Below the pieces are notes generated by a model. The model saw only the letters and a program-made list of their open reading frames with translations, searched no databases and was not told the origin of the DNA. The position numbers and the translations under genes are program-made. A DNA stretch of 64,000 bases from JADYZU01 sp964540965 (lineage in GTDB: Bacteria > Pseudomonadota > Alphaproteobacteria > Rhodobacterales > Rhodobacteraceae), in NCBI GenBank assembly GCA_964540965.1, contig CAZIOT010000011.1, positions 62,001 through 126,000 on the forward strand, given 5' to 3'. Positions 16,894 to 24,797 of this stretch are shown here, piece by piece. Numbering within the stretch: position 1 is the stretch's first letter; each line of letters opens with the position of its first letter.

Positions 16894-17252
16894 CGGCGCA
16901 GTCCGGTCGGCGGCCGCGGCCGCGCGGGGGTGGGGTGACAGATCATCGTCCTCCTGTCGAGCGCGCCATGACGTCCCCGGCGCCGGGATCCTGAGGCAGA
17001 GATAGCATCGCCCCCGGTCCAGAACAACCTTCCCGGCACCGATCCTTGCCGGACCGCGGCGCTTGCGCTAGGTCTGGCCCGGTCATCACGGGAAAACCAT
17101 GCCGATCCGTCGCTTTCACGACCGCACCCGTGGTCCTGTCCCTGCCCTGCGGATGCGTTCGCAGGGCTGACCCGGCAGGACCAGCACACCCTCCGGGCCC
17201 GCCCGATCCCGCGCCTGTGGCGCGACCCATCGTGCATTGACCGGATGACCCC
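16894..17252. other. 359-base intergenic region between divergent rsfS and ABC-F genes; possible mini-ORF
   Basis: No standard gene is recognisable. The only structured part is a 23-codon ORF on the plus strand at 17099-17170 with GGAAAA upstream of its ATG. Its 3' half is a perfect eight-base hairpin, GCCCTGCG at 17144-17151 pairing with CGCAGGGC at 17160-17167. It lies 80 bases ahead of the ABC-F ATPase and could be a regulatory leader of the kind known for ABC-F resistance genes, but there is no further support. Confidence 0.3.
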
Positions 17253-18767
17253 ATGACCCTGATCCAGACCCGCGCCCTGTCGCTGACCCTTGGCCGGCCG
17301 CTGTTTGCCGATCTCGACCTGACCCTTGCCAAGGGCGATCGCCTTGGCCTTGTCGCCGCCAACGGCCGCGGCAAGTCCAGCCTGCTGCGCTGTCTTGCCG
17401 GCGGAATCGAGCCGACCGCCGGCGACATCACCCGCGCCCGCGGCCTGCGCCCGGCGCTGGTCGAACAGGATCTGCCCGACGCGCTTGCCCCCCTGACCCT
17501 TCGGCAGGCGGCGCTGTCGCTGCTGGACCCCGAGGTCGCGGAATACGAAGGCTGGCGGGCCGAAATCGCGCTGGACGATCTGGCCGTGCCCGAAGCGTTG
17601 CGCGACCGGCCGACCGGGGAACTCTCGGGCGGCTGGCAACGGGTGGCGCTGCTGGCCCGCGCCTGGGTGAGCGAGCCGGATGTGCTGCTTCTGGACGAGC
17701 CGACCAACCACCTTGACCTGTCGCGGATCGGGGTGCTGGAACGCTGGCTGTCCACCGTGGCCCGCGACGTGCCGCTGATCGTCGCAAGCCACGACCGGGC
17801 ATTCCTTGACGCGGTGACGACGCGGACCCTGTTCCTGCGCGAGACCGGATCGCGCACTTTCCCCCTGCCCTATTCTCGCGCCCGCGTGGCGCTGGACGAA
17901 GCCGATGCCGCCGCCGGCCGCGCCTTTGACGCCGAGATGGCGCGGGCCGCGCAACTGCGGCGGCAGGCGGCCAAGCTGCACAATATCGGCGTCAACTCCG
18001 GGTCCGACCTGCTGGTGGTCAAGACGAAGCAACTCAGGGACCGCGCCGCGAAGATCGAGGAGCAGGCCCGCCCCGCGCATCACGAGCGCAGCGCCGGCGC
18101 GATCCGGCTGGCCCATGGCGACAGCCATGCGAAGGCACTGGTGGCGCTTGACGATGTGGCGGTGACCGCGCCGGACGGGCGGCCGCTGTTCCGCACCGGG
18201 CGCCTGTGGATCGAACGCGGCGACCGGGTGGTGGTTCTGGGCGCCAACGGCGCCGGCAAGTCGCAATTGTTCGGGATGATCGTCCGCGCGCTGACTGCGC
18301 CGGTCGAAGGGTTGCGCATCGCGCCCTCGGTCATCGCCGGGGTGGCCGATCAGGGCCTGACCGACCTTGGTGCCTGCCGGACGCCCTGGGACGCGGTGGC
18401 CGGCCGTTTCGACATCGGCGACGCCCGGTCGCGGGCGGTGCTGGCGCAGGCCGGGATCGGCACCGACCTGCAACAGCGCCCGATGACCGCGCTGTCGGGC
18501 GGCCAGCGCGCCCGGCTGGCCATGCTGTGCCTGCGGCTGTCGGCGCCGAACCTGCATCTGCTGGACGAGCCGACCAACCATCTCGACATCGAGGGGCAGG
18601 AGGCGCTTGAGGGCGAACTGACCGACCCCGCCGCGACCTGCCTGCTCATCTCGCACGACCGGTCCTTCGTCCGGGCGGTGGGAACGCGGTTCTGGGAAAT
18701 CCGCGGCAAAAGGCTGGTCGAGGTCGAGGGGCCGGAGGGGTTTCTGGCCGGGCAGATGGCGGGATAG
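17253..18767 (+). CDS. ABC-F family ATPase
   Basis: Soluble protein of 504 residues with two ABC cassettes and no membrane segments. Cassette 1 has AANGRGKSS (Walker A), GELSGGWQRVALLARA (signature) and LLLDEPTNHLDLS (Walker B). Cassette 2 has GANGAGKSQ, ALSGGQRARLAM and LLDEPTNHLDIEG. They are joined by a charged linker (AKIEEQARPAHHERS). ABC-F proteins act on ribosomes in translation or antibiotic protection; the subtype cannot be fixed by eye. The Walker A of the second half ends in SQ rather than ST/SS. Confidence 0.92.
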   Translation: MTLIQTRALSLTLGRPLFADLDLTLAKGDRLGLVAANGRGKSSLLRCLAGGIEPTAGDITRARGLRPALVEQDLPDALAPLTLRQAALSLLDPEVAEYEGWRAEIALDDLAVPEALRDRPTGELSGGWQRVALLARAWVSEPDVLLLDEPTNHLDLSRIGVLERWLSTVARDVPLIVASHDRAFLDAVTTRTLFLRETGSRTFPLPYSRARVALDEADAAAGRAFDAEMARAAQLRRQAAKLHNIGVNSGSDLLVVKTKQLRDRAAKIEEQARPAHHERSAGAIRLAHGDSHAKALVALDDVAVTAPDGRPLFRTGRLWIERGDRVVVLGANGAGKSQLFGMIVRALTAPVEGLRIAPSVIAGVADQGLTDLGACRTPWDAVAGRFDIGDARSRAVLAQAGIGTDLQQRPMTALSGGQRARLAMLCLRLSAPNLHLLDEPTNHLDIEGQEALEGELTDPAATCLLISHDRSFVRAVGTRFWEIRGKRLVEVEGPEGFLAGQMAG

Positions 18768-18835
18768 CGGAGAGGCCGGGGGTTTCACACCCCCCATGCC
18801 GCCGGTCCTCGGACCGGTGGCGGACCGGCGGCATA

Positions 18836-18862
18836 CCCCGTGGGATATTTGTGGACGAAGAA
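18836..18862 (-). repeat. dispersed ATTCTTCGTCC repeat, copy 2
   Basis: Read on the minus strand: TTCTTCGTCC, ACAAATATCC, CACGGGG. It lies 21 bases after the stop of the GNAT gene in the same orientation. A G-rich/C-rich pair around 18778-18796 (GGGGGTTTCACACCCCCC) follows and may form a hairpin. Confidence 0.7.
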
Positions 18863-18882
18863 CGGGGCAGAAGCAGTTCGCC

Positions 18883-19401
18883 TCAGCCGGCCGGCGGCGC
18901 ACTGTCCCCCGGCCCGAGGGCGCGTTGCATCAGCACCGAATCGAGCCAGCGGCCGTGTTTCCAGCCGACCGCGCGCAGGATGCCGGCATCGCCGAACCCC
19001 GCCGCGCGGTGCAGCGCGATCGAGGCGGCGTTGCCGCTGTCGCCGATGACCGCGATCATCTGGCGGAAATCGCGCGCCGTGCATTCGGCAATCAGCGCGG
19101 AGAGGAGCGCGCGGCCGACCCCCCGCCCCTGCGCCGCCGGGTCGACATAGACCGAGTTTTCCACCGTCGCGCGATAGGCCGGCCGCAGCCGCCACGGGCC
19201 GGCATAGGCATAGCCCAGAACGTCGGCGCCTTCGGCCACCAGATAGGGATAGCCACCGCCCAGGATCCGGTCGCGCCGCGCGGTCATCTCCTCCAGATCC
19301 GGCGGGTCGAGTTCGAAACTGGCGCTGCCGTGCAGCACGGCCCCGGCATAGATCGCCCGGATCGCGGGCAGGTCGGCATCGCGGACGGGACGGACAATCA
19401 T
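18883..19401 (-). CDS. GNAT family N-acetyltransferase (phosphinothricin acetyltransferase-like)
   Basis: Acetyltransferase of 172 residues. The sequence IVRPVRDADLPAIRAIYAG at the start, SVYVDPAAQGRGVGRALLSALI (acetyl-CoA-binding motif A, about residues 83-104), NAASIALHRAAGF and VGWKHGRWLDSVLMQRAL match the Pat/MddA branch that acetylates phosphinothricin, methionine sulfoximine and related amines. The in vivo substrate is unknown. The start MIVRPV has an AAAGGAG ribosome site eight bases upstream. Confidence 0.88.
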   Translation of the reverse strand: MIVRPVRDADLPAIRAIYAGAVLHGSASFELDPPDLEEMTARRDRILGGGYPYLVAEGADVLGYAYAGPWRLRPAYRATVENSVYVDPAAQGRGVGRALLSALIAECTARDFRQMIAVIGDSGNAASIALHRAAGFGDAGILRAVGWKHGRWLDSVLMQRALGPGDSAPPAG

Positions 19402-19510
19402 CGGCGGCTCCTTTCCGCGCAGGGTGGCAGGCGCATCGCCAAAGGCAAGTGCCGCGTCGCGGCGTGGGACGCCGCTTGCCCGCCGCGCGGTCCGGGTGTA
19501 AGGCCGACCC

Positions 19511-19597
19511 ATGCAGATGATCTTCGACATGGACGACCGCGCCCGCCTCCCCTGGAGGTTCTTCGGCGCTGCGCGCTCCATTCTCGGCCGACTCTGA
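19511..19597 (+). CDS. candidate leader peptide upstream of leuC (28 codons)
   Basis: The ORF begins MQMIFDMDDRARLPW and ends in SILGRL-stop, 67 bases before the leuC ATG. A perfect GC-rich hairpin starts three bases after its stop codon. Leu codons are present (four CTC/CTG-type) but not in a run, so classical leucine attenuation is only a possibility. No strong ribosome site is evident ahead of it (GGCCGACCC). It may be a real small protein or a regulatory uORF; it could also be chance. Confidence 0.4.
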   Translation: MQMIFDMDDRARLPWRFFGAARSILGRL

Positions 19598-19600
19598 TCC

Positions 19601-19623
19601 GGCAGCGCGTAGCCCGCGCTGCC
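19601..19623 (+). promoter_or_regulatory. hairpin between leader ORF and leuC, possible attenuator
   Basis: A perfect nine-base stem GGCAGCGCG/CGCGCTGCC encloses loop TAGCC. It is followed by CCTTGTCTC rather than a clear T run, so it may be a weak or Rho-assisted terminator or a translational control element. It begins three bases after the leader ORF stop and ends 40 bases before leuC. Confidence 0.5.
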
Positions 19624-19663
19624 CCTTGTCTCATCCAGCCATTTCCGAACCGGAGAGGACACC

Positions 19664-21064
19664 ATGTCCGGCAAGACGCTCTACGACAAGATCTGGGATG
19701 CCCATGTCGCCCACGAGGCCGAGGATGGCACCTGCCTGCTTTATATCGACCGCCACCTCGTCCACGAGGTGACCAGCCCGCAGGCGTTCGAGGGCCTGCG
19801 GATGACCGGCCGCAAGGTGCGCGCGCCGGAAAAGACCATCGCCGTGCCCGATCACAACGTGCCGACGACGCTGGACCGCGCCAAGGGCATCGAGAACGAG
19901 GAAAGCCGCATCCAGGTCGAGGCGCTGGACAAGAACGCGCGCGATTTCGGCGTGCATTACTATCCGGTCAGCGACATCCGTCAGGGCATCGTCCATATCG
20001 TCGGGCCGGAACAGGGCTGGACCCTGCCGGGGATGACCGTGGTGTGCGGCGACAGCCATACCGCGACCCATGGCGCCTTTGGCGCGCTGGCGCATGGCAT
20101 CGGCACGTCCGAGGTTGAACATGTGCTGGCCACCCAGACGCTGATCCAGAAGAAATCCAAGAACATGAAGGTCGAGATCACCGGGTCGCTTCGCCCCGGC
20201 GTCACGGCCAAGGACATCACCCTGTCGGTGATCGGCGCCACCGGCACGGCGGGCGGCACCGGCTATGTCATCGAATATTGCGGTCAGGCGATTCGCGACC
20301 TGTCGATGGAAGGGCGGATGACCGTCTGCAACATGGCGATCGAGGGCGGCGCGCGCGCCGGGCTGATCGCGCCGGACGAAAAGACCTTCGACTATGTGAA
20401 GGGCCGTCCGCACGCGCCGAAGGGCGCCCAGTTCGAGGCGGCGGTCAACTGGTGGCGCACGCTGTTCTCCGATGACGACGCGCATTGGGACAAGGTCGTG
20501 GTGCTGAAGGGCGAGGATATCGCCCCCGTCGTCACCTGGGGCACCTCGCCCGAAGATGTGCTGCCGATCACCGCCGCCGTTCCGGCGCCCGCGGATTTCG
20601 AGGGCGGCAAGGTCGGCGCGGCGCAACGCTCGCTCGACTACATGGGGCTGACCCCCGGCCAGAAGCTGACCGATATCGCCATCGACACCGTGTTCATCGG
20701 ATCCTGCACCAATGGCCGGATCGAGGATTTGCGCGCCGCGGCGGCGATCCTCAAGGGCCGCAAGATCGCGGTCAAGCGGGCGATGGTCGTGCCCGGATCG
20801 GGTCTGGTGCGGGCGCAGGCCGAGGAAGAGGGGCTGGCGCAAATCTTCATCGACGCCGGTTTCGAATGGCGGCTTGCCGGCTGCTCGATGTGCCTTGCGA
20901 TGAACCCCGACCAGCTGTCGCCCGGCGAACGCTGCGCCGCGACCTCGAACCGCAATTTCGAGGGGCGGCAGGGCCGCGGCGGGCGCACCCATCTGATGAG
21001 CCCCGCGATGGCCGCGGCGGCAGCGATCACCGGGCATCTGACCGACATTCGCGAGTTGGTCTGA
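19664..21064 (+). CDS. leuC: 3-isopropylmalate dehydratase large subunit
   Basis: Aconitase-family subunit of 466 residues that, with LeuD, isomerises 2-isopropylmalate to 3-isopropylmalate in leucine synthesis. The three [4Fe-4S] ligands are seen as Cys348 in IGSCTNGR and Cys407/Cys410 in AGCSMCLAMNPD. Other landmarks are LLYIDRHLVHEVTSPQAFEGL near the N-terminus, VPDHNVPT, GDSHTATHGAFGALAHGIGT and the C-terminal SPAMAAAAAITGHLTDIREL. The start has a GGAGAGGA ribosome site. leuD follows, but only after an intervening membrane-protein gene. Confidence 0.98.
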   Translation: MSGKTLYDKIWDAHVAHEAEDGTCLLYIDRHLVHEVTSPQAFEGLRMTGRKVRAPEKTIAVPDHNVPTTLDRAKGIENEESRIQVEALDKNARDFGVHYYPVSDIRQGIVHIVGPEQGWTLPGMTVVCGDSHTATHGAFGALAHGIGTSEVEHVLATQTLIQKKSKNMKVEITGSLRPGVTAKDITLSVIGATGTAGGTGYVIEYCGQAIRDLSMEGRMTVCNMAIEGGARAGLIAPDEKTFDYVKGRPHAPKGAQFEAAVNWWRTLFSDDDAHWDKVVVLKGEDIAPVVTWGTSPEDVLPITAAVPAPADFEGGKVGAAQRSLDYMGLTPGQKLTDIAIDTVFIGSCTNGRIEDLRAAAAILKGRKIAVKRAMVVPGSGLVRAQAEEEGLAQIFIDAGFEWRLAGCSMCLAMNPDQLSPGERCAATSNRNFEGRQGRGGRTHLMSPAMAAAAAITGHLTDIRELV

Positions 21065-21091
21065 GCCCGGAGGCCGCAACAGGAGGCTGCG

Positions 21092-21604
21092 ATGGACCAC
21101 AGGGAACACGAGCACCACGCGGGCCACGGGCACCAGCAGCACGACGCCGGGCCGACGCCGGATCTCAACCGTCTGGCGTTCTCTGCGACGATCCACTGTC
21201 TGACCGGCTGCGGCATCGGCGAGGCGCTGGGCATGGTGATCGGCACCGGGCTTCACTTGAGCAATCTGGTGACCACGGTGCTTGCGATCATCCTGGCCTT
21301 CATCTTTGGCTATTCGCTGACCATCCGTCCGCTGCTCGCCTCCGGCCTCGCCTTCGCGGTCGCGGCCAAGCTGGCGCTGGCGGCGGATACGGCCTCGATC
21401 GTCGTCATGGAGATCGTTGACAACGCGCTCATGTACCTCATCCCCGGCGCGATGGATGCCCACCTGACAGACGCCCTGTTCTGGGGCAGCCTTGCCCTGT
21501 CGCTCATCATCGCGGCCGTCGCGGCCTTTCCGGTCAACCGCTGGCTGATTGCGCGCGGGCGCGGTCATGCGGTTGTCCATCAGTATCACGATCACAAGTC
21601 CTGA
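21092..21604 (+). CDS. DUF4396 membrane protein with His-rich N-terminus
   Basis: Protein of 170 residues. The first 22 residues are rich in His (HREHEHHAGHGHQQHD), followed by LAFSATIHCLTGCGIGEALGM and about four hydrophobic helices to residue 155, ending in a HAVVHQYHDH tail. This is the DUF4396 pattern; the CxxGC in helix 1 and His-rich ends suggest a metal-related role, which is inference. It sits between leuC (27 bases) and leuD (29 bases) on the same strand, an unusual place; AGGAGGC just ahead of the ATG is a good ribosome site. Confidence 0.82.
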   Translation: MDHREHEHHAGHGHQQHDAGPTPDLNRLAFSATIHCLTGCGIGEALGMVIGTGLHLSNLVTTVLAIILAFIFGYSLTIRPLLASGLAFAVAAKLALAADTASIVVMEIVDNALMYLIPGAMDAHLTDALFWGSLALSLIIAAVAAFPVNRWLIARGRGHAVVHQYHDHKS

Positions 21605-21633
21605 CCCCGCATCGGACGCACAGGAAAAGAGAC

Positions 21634-22239
21634 ATGGACAAATTCACCACCCTCTCCGGGATCGCCGCGCCGATGCCCCTGGTCAACATCGACACCGACA
21701 TGATCATTCCCAAGCAGTTCCTGAAGACCATCCAGCGGTCGGGACTGGGCAAGAACCTGTTCGACGAGATGCGCTATACCCAGGACGGGGCCGAGATTGC
21801 CGATTTCGTCCTGAACCAGCCGGCCTACCGGCAGGCGCAGGTCATTGTCGCCGGTGACAATTTCGGCTGCGGCTCCAGCCGCGAACACGCGCCCTGGGCC
21901 CTGCTCGACTTCGGCATCCGCTGCGTGATCTCGACCAGCTTTGCCGACATCTTCTACAACAACTGCTTCAAGAACGGCATCCTGCCCATCGTCCTGCCCG
22001 AGGCCGAGCGCGACCTGTGCATGGAGGACGCAAGGAAGGGCGCCAATGCCCGGCTGGAGGTCGATCTGGCCGCGCAAGAGATCACCCTGTCGGACGGGAC
22101 GAAAATCCCGTTCGAGGTCGATCCGTTCCGCAAGCATTGCCTGATCAACGGGCTCGACGACATCGGCCTGACGATGGAGAAGGCCGCCTCGATCACCGCG
22201 TTCGAGGCGAAGGCCGCGCAGGACCGGCCCTGGGTCTGA
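21634..22239 (+). CDS. leuD: 3-isopropylmalate dehydratase small subunit
   Basis: Protein of 201 residues, the standard bacterial LeuD length. Family landmarks are NIDTDMIIPKQFLKTI near residue 20, GDNFGCGSSREHAPWAL near 75-91 (active-site swivelling-domain loop) and FADIFYNNCFKNGILPI. It pairs with LeuC. The AGGAAAAGAG ribosome site precedes MDKFTTLSG. A strong terminator hairpin lies 25 bases after its stop. Confidence 0.98.
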   Translation: MDKFTTLSGIAAPMPLVNIDTDMIIPKQFLKTIQRSGLGKNLFDEMRYTQDGAEIADFVLNQPAYRQAQVIVAGDNFGCGSSREHAPWALLDFGIRCVISTSFADIFYNNCFKNGILPIVLPEAERDLCMEDARKGANARLEVDLAAQEITLSDGTKIPFEVDPFRKHCLINGLDDIGLTMEKAASITAFEAKAAQDRPWV

Positions 22240-22263
22240 GGGCTGCCACAATTCTGCCATGAT

Positions 22264-22290
22264 GGGGCCGTCCGCAGGGGCGGCCCCTTT
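22264..22290 (+). terminator. intrinsic terminator of the leuC-DUF4396-leuD operon
   Basis: Ten-base stem GGGGCCGTCC/GGGCGGCCCC (one T-G pair), loop GCAG, followed by TTT. Confidence 0.85.
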
Positions 22291-22447
22291 CCGTATCTGG
22301 TGCAAGGATGCCTCAAACCCCACAGCATCTGGGGTCTTTCCGGCAGCCGCATGATCTTGCACGGATTTTCCGCCGCCATGCTGGCGCCGCAATGGTTGCA
22401 ATCCGGCACCAGTTCAGCCGCAAATCCGCCGGCTTGCTGCGGAATTG

Positions 22448-23422
22448 ATGAATCAAAGGTTGTCGGTGTTCAGGGTCCGAGGCACAAACATGGCAGAATT
22501 GAGGCAGAACCCGGGCAACGCCCCGGGGATTGCGGACAGCCTGACGCGGAGCCTATCCGCGCGGTGGACCCGCAGGGATGGGCAGAGAATGGTCAGGCGC
22601 CTGACAAAGGCCGTGCCGCGCGCGCTGTTGATGGCGCTTCTGGTGGCGACTCCGGCGCTGCTCTTGCCGTCGGCGCCGGCCGAATCAAAGCAGATCGTGG
22701 TGTTCCTCGGGCTGGTCGCGGCGCTGTTCACCTTCGTCGAATATTACGCGGTCTATCCCAGCATCGTCGAATTCCGCCACGCGCCGCCCTTCAACCGCAT
22801 CCGCTTTCTGGCCCTGTGGCTGACGGTGATCGCCCTTGCGGTGATCCTGCGCGGCAAGACCGACCCCACGACCATGACGCGCCTCTTTGCCGCGATGGGC
22901 GAGAGGGTGGCCGGGTTGCTCGACTTTCCCTATTCGCCGGTGCGTCTTGTGGTGCTGATGCTGCCGCATTCGGCAAGCCCGGCGCTGGTGGACGAGGTGC
23001 GGACCGCCGCCGGCCTGTCCTATCTGATATCGATCCTGTCGCTGGGCGTCTTTGTCGCCTTCATGCGGCTGGCCGGCTGGCCGGCGCGGCACAAGGGGTT
23101 CAACTTCTGGGTCAACCTGCCGACTTTTGACCCGACGGCGGGCGGCGATGTGGTGGCGCGGCTGAACCGCGACAGCCAGATTAACCTGATCTTAGGGTTT
23201 CTGCTGCCATTCCTGATCCCGGCGACGGTCAAGCTGGCGGCGGACATCTTCGATCCGGTGCGGCTGACCGATCCGCAGACGCTGATCTGGACGATGACCG
23301 CATGGGCCTTTCTTCCGGCAAGCCTTCTGATGCGCGGCATGGCGCTGGCGCGGGTGGCAAAGATGATCGCCGCGCAGCGGCAACGCGCCCGCGATGGCTC
23401 GGCGGTCTTGCAGCCGGTCTGA
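22448..23422 (+). CDS. conserved membrane protein of unknown function
   Basis: About 324 residues. Several hydrophobic segments are visible: ALLMALLVATPALLLP, QIVVFLGLVAALFTFVEYY, FLALWLTVIALAVIL, LSYLISILSLGVFVAF, INLILGFLLPFLIPA. Between them lies a soluble loop with RGKTDPTTMTRLFAAMGERV. I do not recognise a named family. The start is uncertain: ATG at 22448 is used here, but ATG at 22490 (MAELRQN) or 22589 (MVRRLTK) would also read into the first helix. The following nuclease-fold gene begins inside its 3' end, implying a linked pair. Confidence 0.7.
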   Translation: MNQRLSVFRVRGTNMAELRQNPGNAPGIADSLTRSLSARWTRRDGQRMVRRLTKAVPRALLMALLVATPALLLPSAPAESKQIVVFLGLVAALFTFVEYYAVYPSIVEFRHAPPFNRIRFLALWLTVIALAVILRGKTDPTTMTRLFAAMGERVAGLLDFPYSPVRLVVLMLPHSASPALVDEVRTAAGLSYLISILSLGVFVAFMRLAGWPARHKGFNFWVNLPTFDPTAGGDVVARLNRDSQINLILGFLLPFLIPATVKLAADIFDPVRLTDPQTLIWTMTAWAFLPASLLMRGMALARVAKMIAAQRQRARDGSAVLQPV

Positions 23423-24474
23423 TCCTGTGGCTGGCGGTGCTGCCGCTGGCCGCCGAAACCCTGCGCGTGGCGACCTTTGCCGCGCCCCTGTCACGCCAGG
23501 GTCCGGGGCTTCTGTTGCGCGACATCCTGTCGGGGGATGATCCGCAGGTCGCAGCCAGCGTGGCGCAGATCGCCGCGGCGGCCCCCGATGTGCTGGTGCT
23601 GACCGCCTTCGACTATGACGCCGGCGGGGCGGCACTTGCGGCACTGGCCGGGGCTTTGGCCGCGGCGGGGGTGGACTATCCGCACCGTTTCGCGCTCTTG
23701 CCCAACAGCGGCATGGCCACCGGGCTCGACATGAACGGCGACGGCCGCAGCGGCAGTCCGCGTGACGGTCAGGGGTATGGCCGCTTCGCCGGGCAGGCGG
23801 GGCTGGCGGTGCTGTCGCGCTGGCCGATCGACGATGCCGGGGTGCGCGATTTCTCGACGCTGCTGTGGCGCGACCTGCCCGGCGCGGTGCTGCCGCAGGC
23901 GGGCGGTGCGCCCTTCCCGTCCGAGGCGGTGCAGGCGGTGCAGCGGCTGTCCTCGACCGGGCACTGGCTGGTGCCGGTGCAGGCGCCGGGCGGGCCGGTG
24001 GAACTGCTGGTCTGGTCGGCGACGCCGCCGGTCTTTGACGGGCCGGAAGACATGAACGGCCTGCGCGCGCGCGACGAGTTGCGGCTGTGGAGCGTGCTGC
24101 TGGACGGGGGCCTTGGTCCGCCGCCGGGCCGGTTCTTTGTCATCGCCGGCAACGCCAACCTCGACCCCGCCGATGGCGAGGGCGACCGTGCCGCGATGGC
24201 CGCCTTCCTTGCCGACAGGCGGCTGACCGACCCGCATCCCGCCAGCGACGGCGGCCTTGCCGCCGCCGACCCCGGCCAGACCGGACCGCCCGGCGAAGAT
24301 ACCGCCGACTGGGACGGTCCGGGCAACCTTCGCGTCAGCTATGTGCTGCCCGCCACGGCCTGGCGCGTCACCGGCGCAGGCGTCTGGTGGCCGGCTCCGG
24401 GCGACCCCGCGGCCGAGGGTCTGGCAGCGGCCGGCCCGCACCGGCTGGTCTGGGTCGATATCGCGCGGGACTGA
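23302..24474 (+). CDS. secreted endonuclease/exonuclease/phosphatase (EEP) family protein
   Basis: Protein of about 390 residues from the only in-frame ATG. A signal peptide is clear at about residues 31-51 (RWLGGLAAGLILWLAVLPLA, then AETLRVATF), followed by the EEP fold: PDVLVLTAFDYD in place of the usual N/E region, RFALLPNSGMATGLDMNGDG, AVLSRWPI, FFVIAGNANLDP, DPHPASD and a final LVWVDI. It is probably a periplasmic or exported phosphodiesterase. The start is odd: the ATG at 23302 overlaps the previous gene by 121 bases and adds 30 non-signal-like residues, so a non-canonical start closer to 23390 is possible. Confidence 0.75.
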   Translation: MGLSSGKPSDARHGAGAGGKDDRRAAATRPRWLGGLAAGLILWLAVLPLAAETLRVATFAAPLSRQGPGLLLRDILSGDDPQVAASVAQIAAAAPDVLVLTAFDYDAGGAALAALAGALAAAGVDYPHRFALLPNSGMATGLDMNGDGRSGSPRDGQGYGRFAGQAGLAVLSRWPIDDAGVRDFSTLLWRDLPGAVLPQAGGAPFPSEAVQAVQRLSSTGHWLVPVQAPGGPVELLVWSATPPVFDGPEDMNGLRARDELRLWSVLLDGGLGPPPGRFFVIAGNANLDPADGEGDRAAMAAFLADRRLTDPHPASDGGLAAADPGQTGPPGEDTADWDGPGNLRVSYVLPATAWRVTGAGVWWPAPGDPAAEGLAAAGPHRLVWVDIARD

Positions 24475-24797
24475 CGGGCAAGCCCCGTGAAGGGGCCACA
24501 GGAGGCCGTGCGGGCAGGGGGCATCGGGCACAGGTTTCGCGGCCGGCAGGGCCAGGGGTGCGGTCGGTTCCCTTGGGGAGGCGATCCTGGAGCGAAGGAT
24601 GTGGCATCCCGCGTCACGACCGATCCGGCGCGGCACCTTGCCGATTCCGCCCGCGCGGCATCATCGCCCCTCCCATGCCGGCAGCCCCGCCTCCGGCCTG
24701 CAGAGGCCGCACCATGGCGGCCTGACCACCCCTGCCCGCTTGACCCTCCCCCGGCCATTGGCTAGGCCGCGGGCATCATCCAGAGGGAGTATGCGCC
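24475..24797. other. intergenic region upstream of leuB (323 bases)
   Basis: No gene, RNA or strong hairpin stands out. The last 10-15 bases hold the leuB ribosome site AGAGGGAG. It presumably contains the leuB promoter, but I see no convincing -35/-10 pair. Confidence 0.5.

Noticed and set aside
16890..18902. A 670-codon minus-strand frame across the ABC-F gene
   Set aside because: It is the antisense shadow of an intact ABC-F ATPase with all Walker and signature motifs; the shadow has no recognisable features.
19631..21595. A 654-codon minus-strand frame opposite leuC and the DUF4396 gene
   Set aside because: Antisense shadow; the plus strand has LeuC with correctly spaced cluster cysteines.
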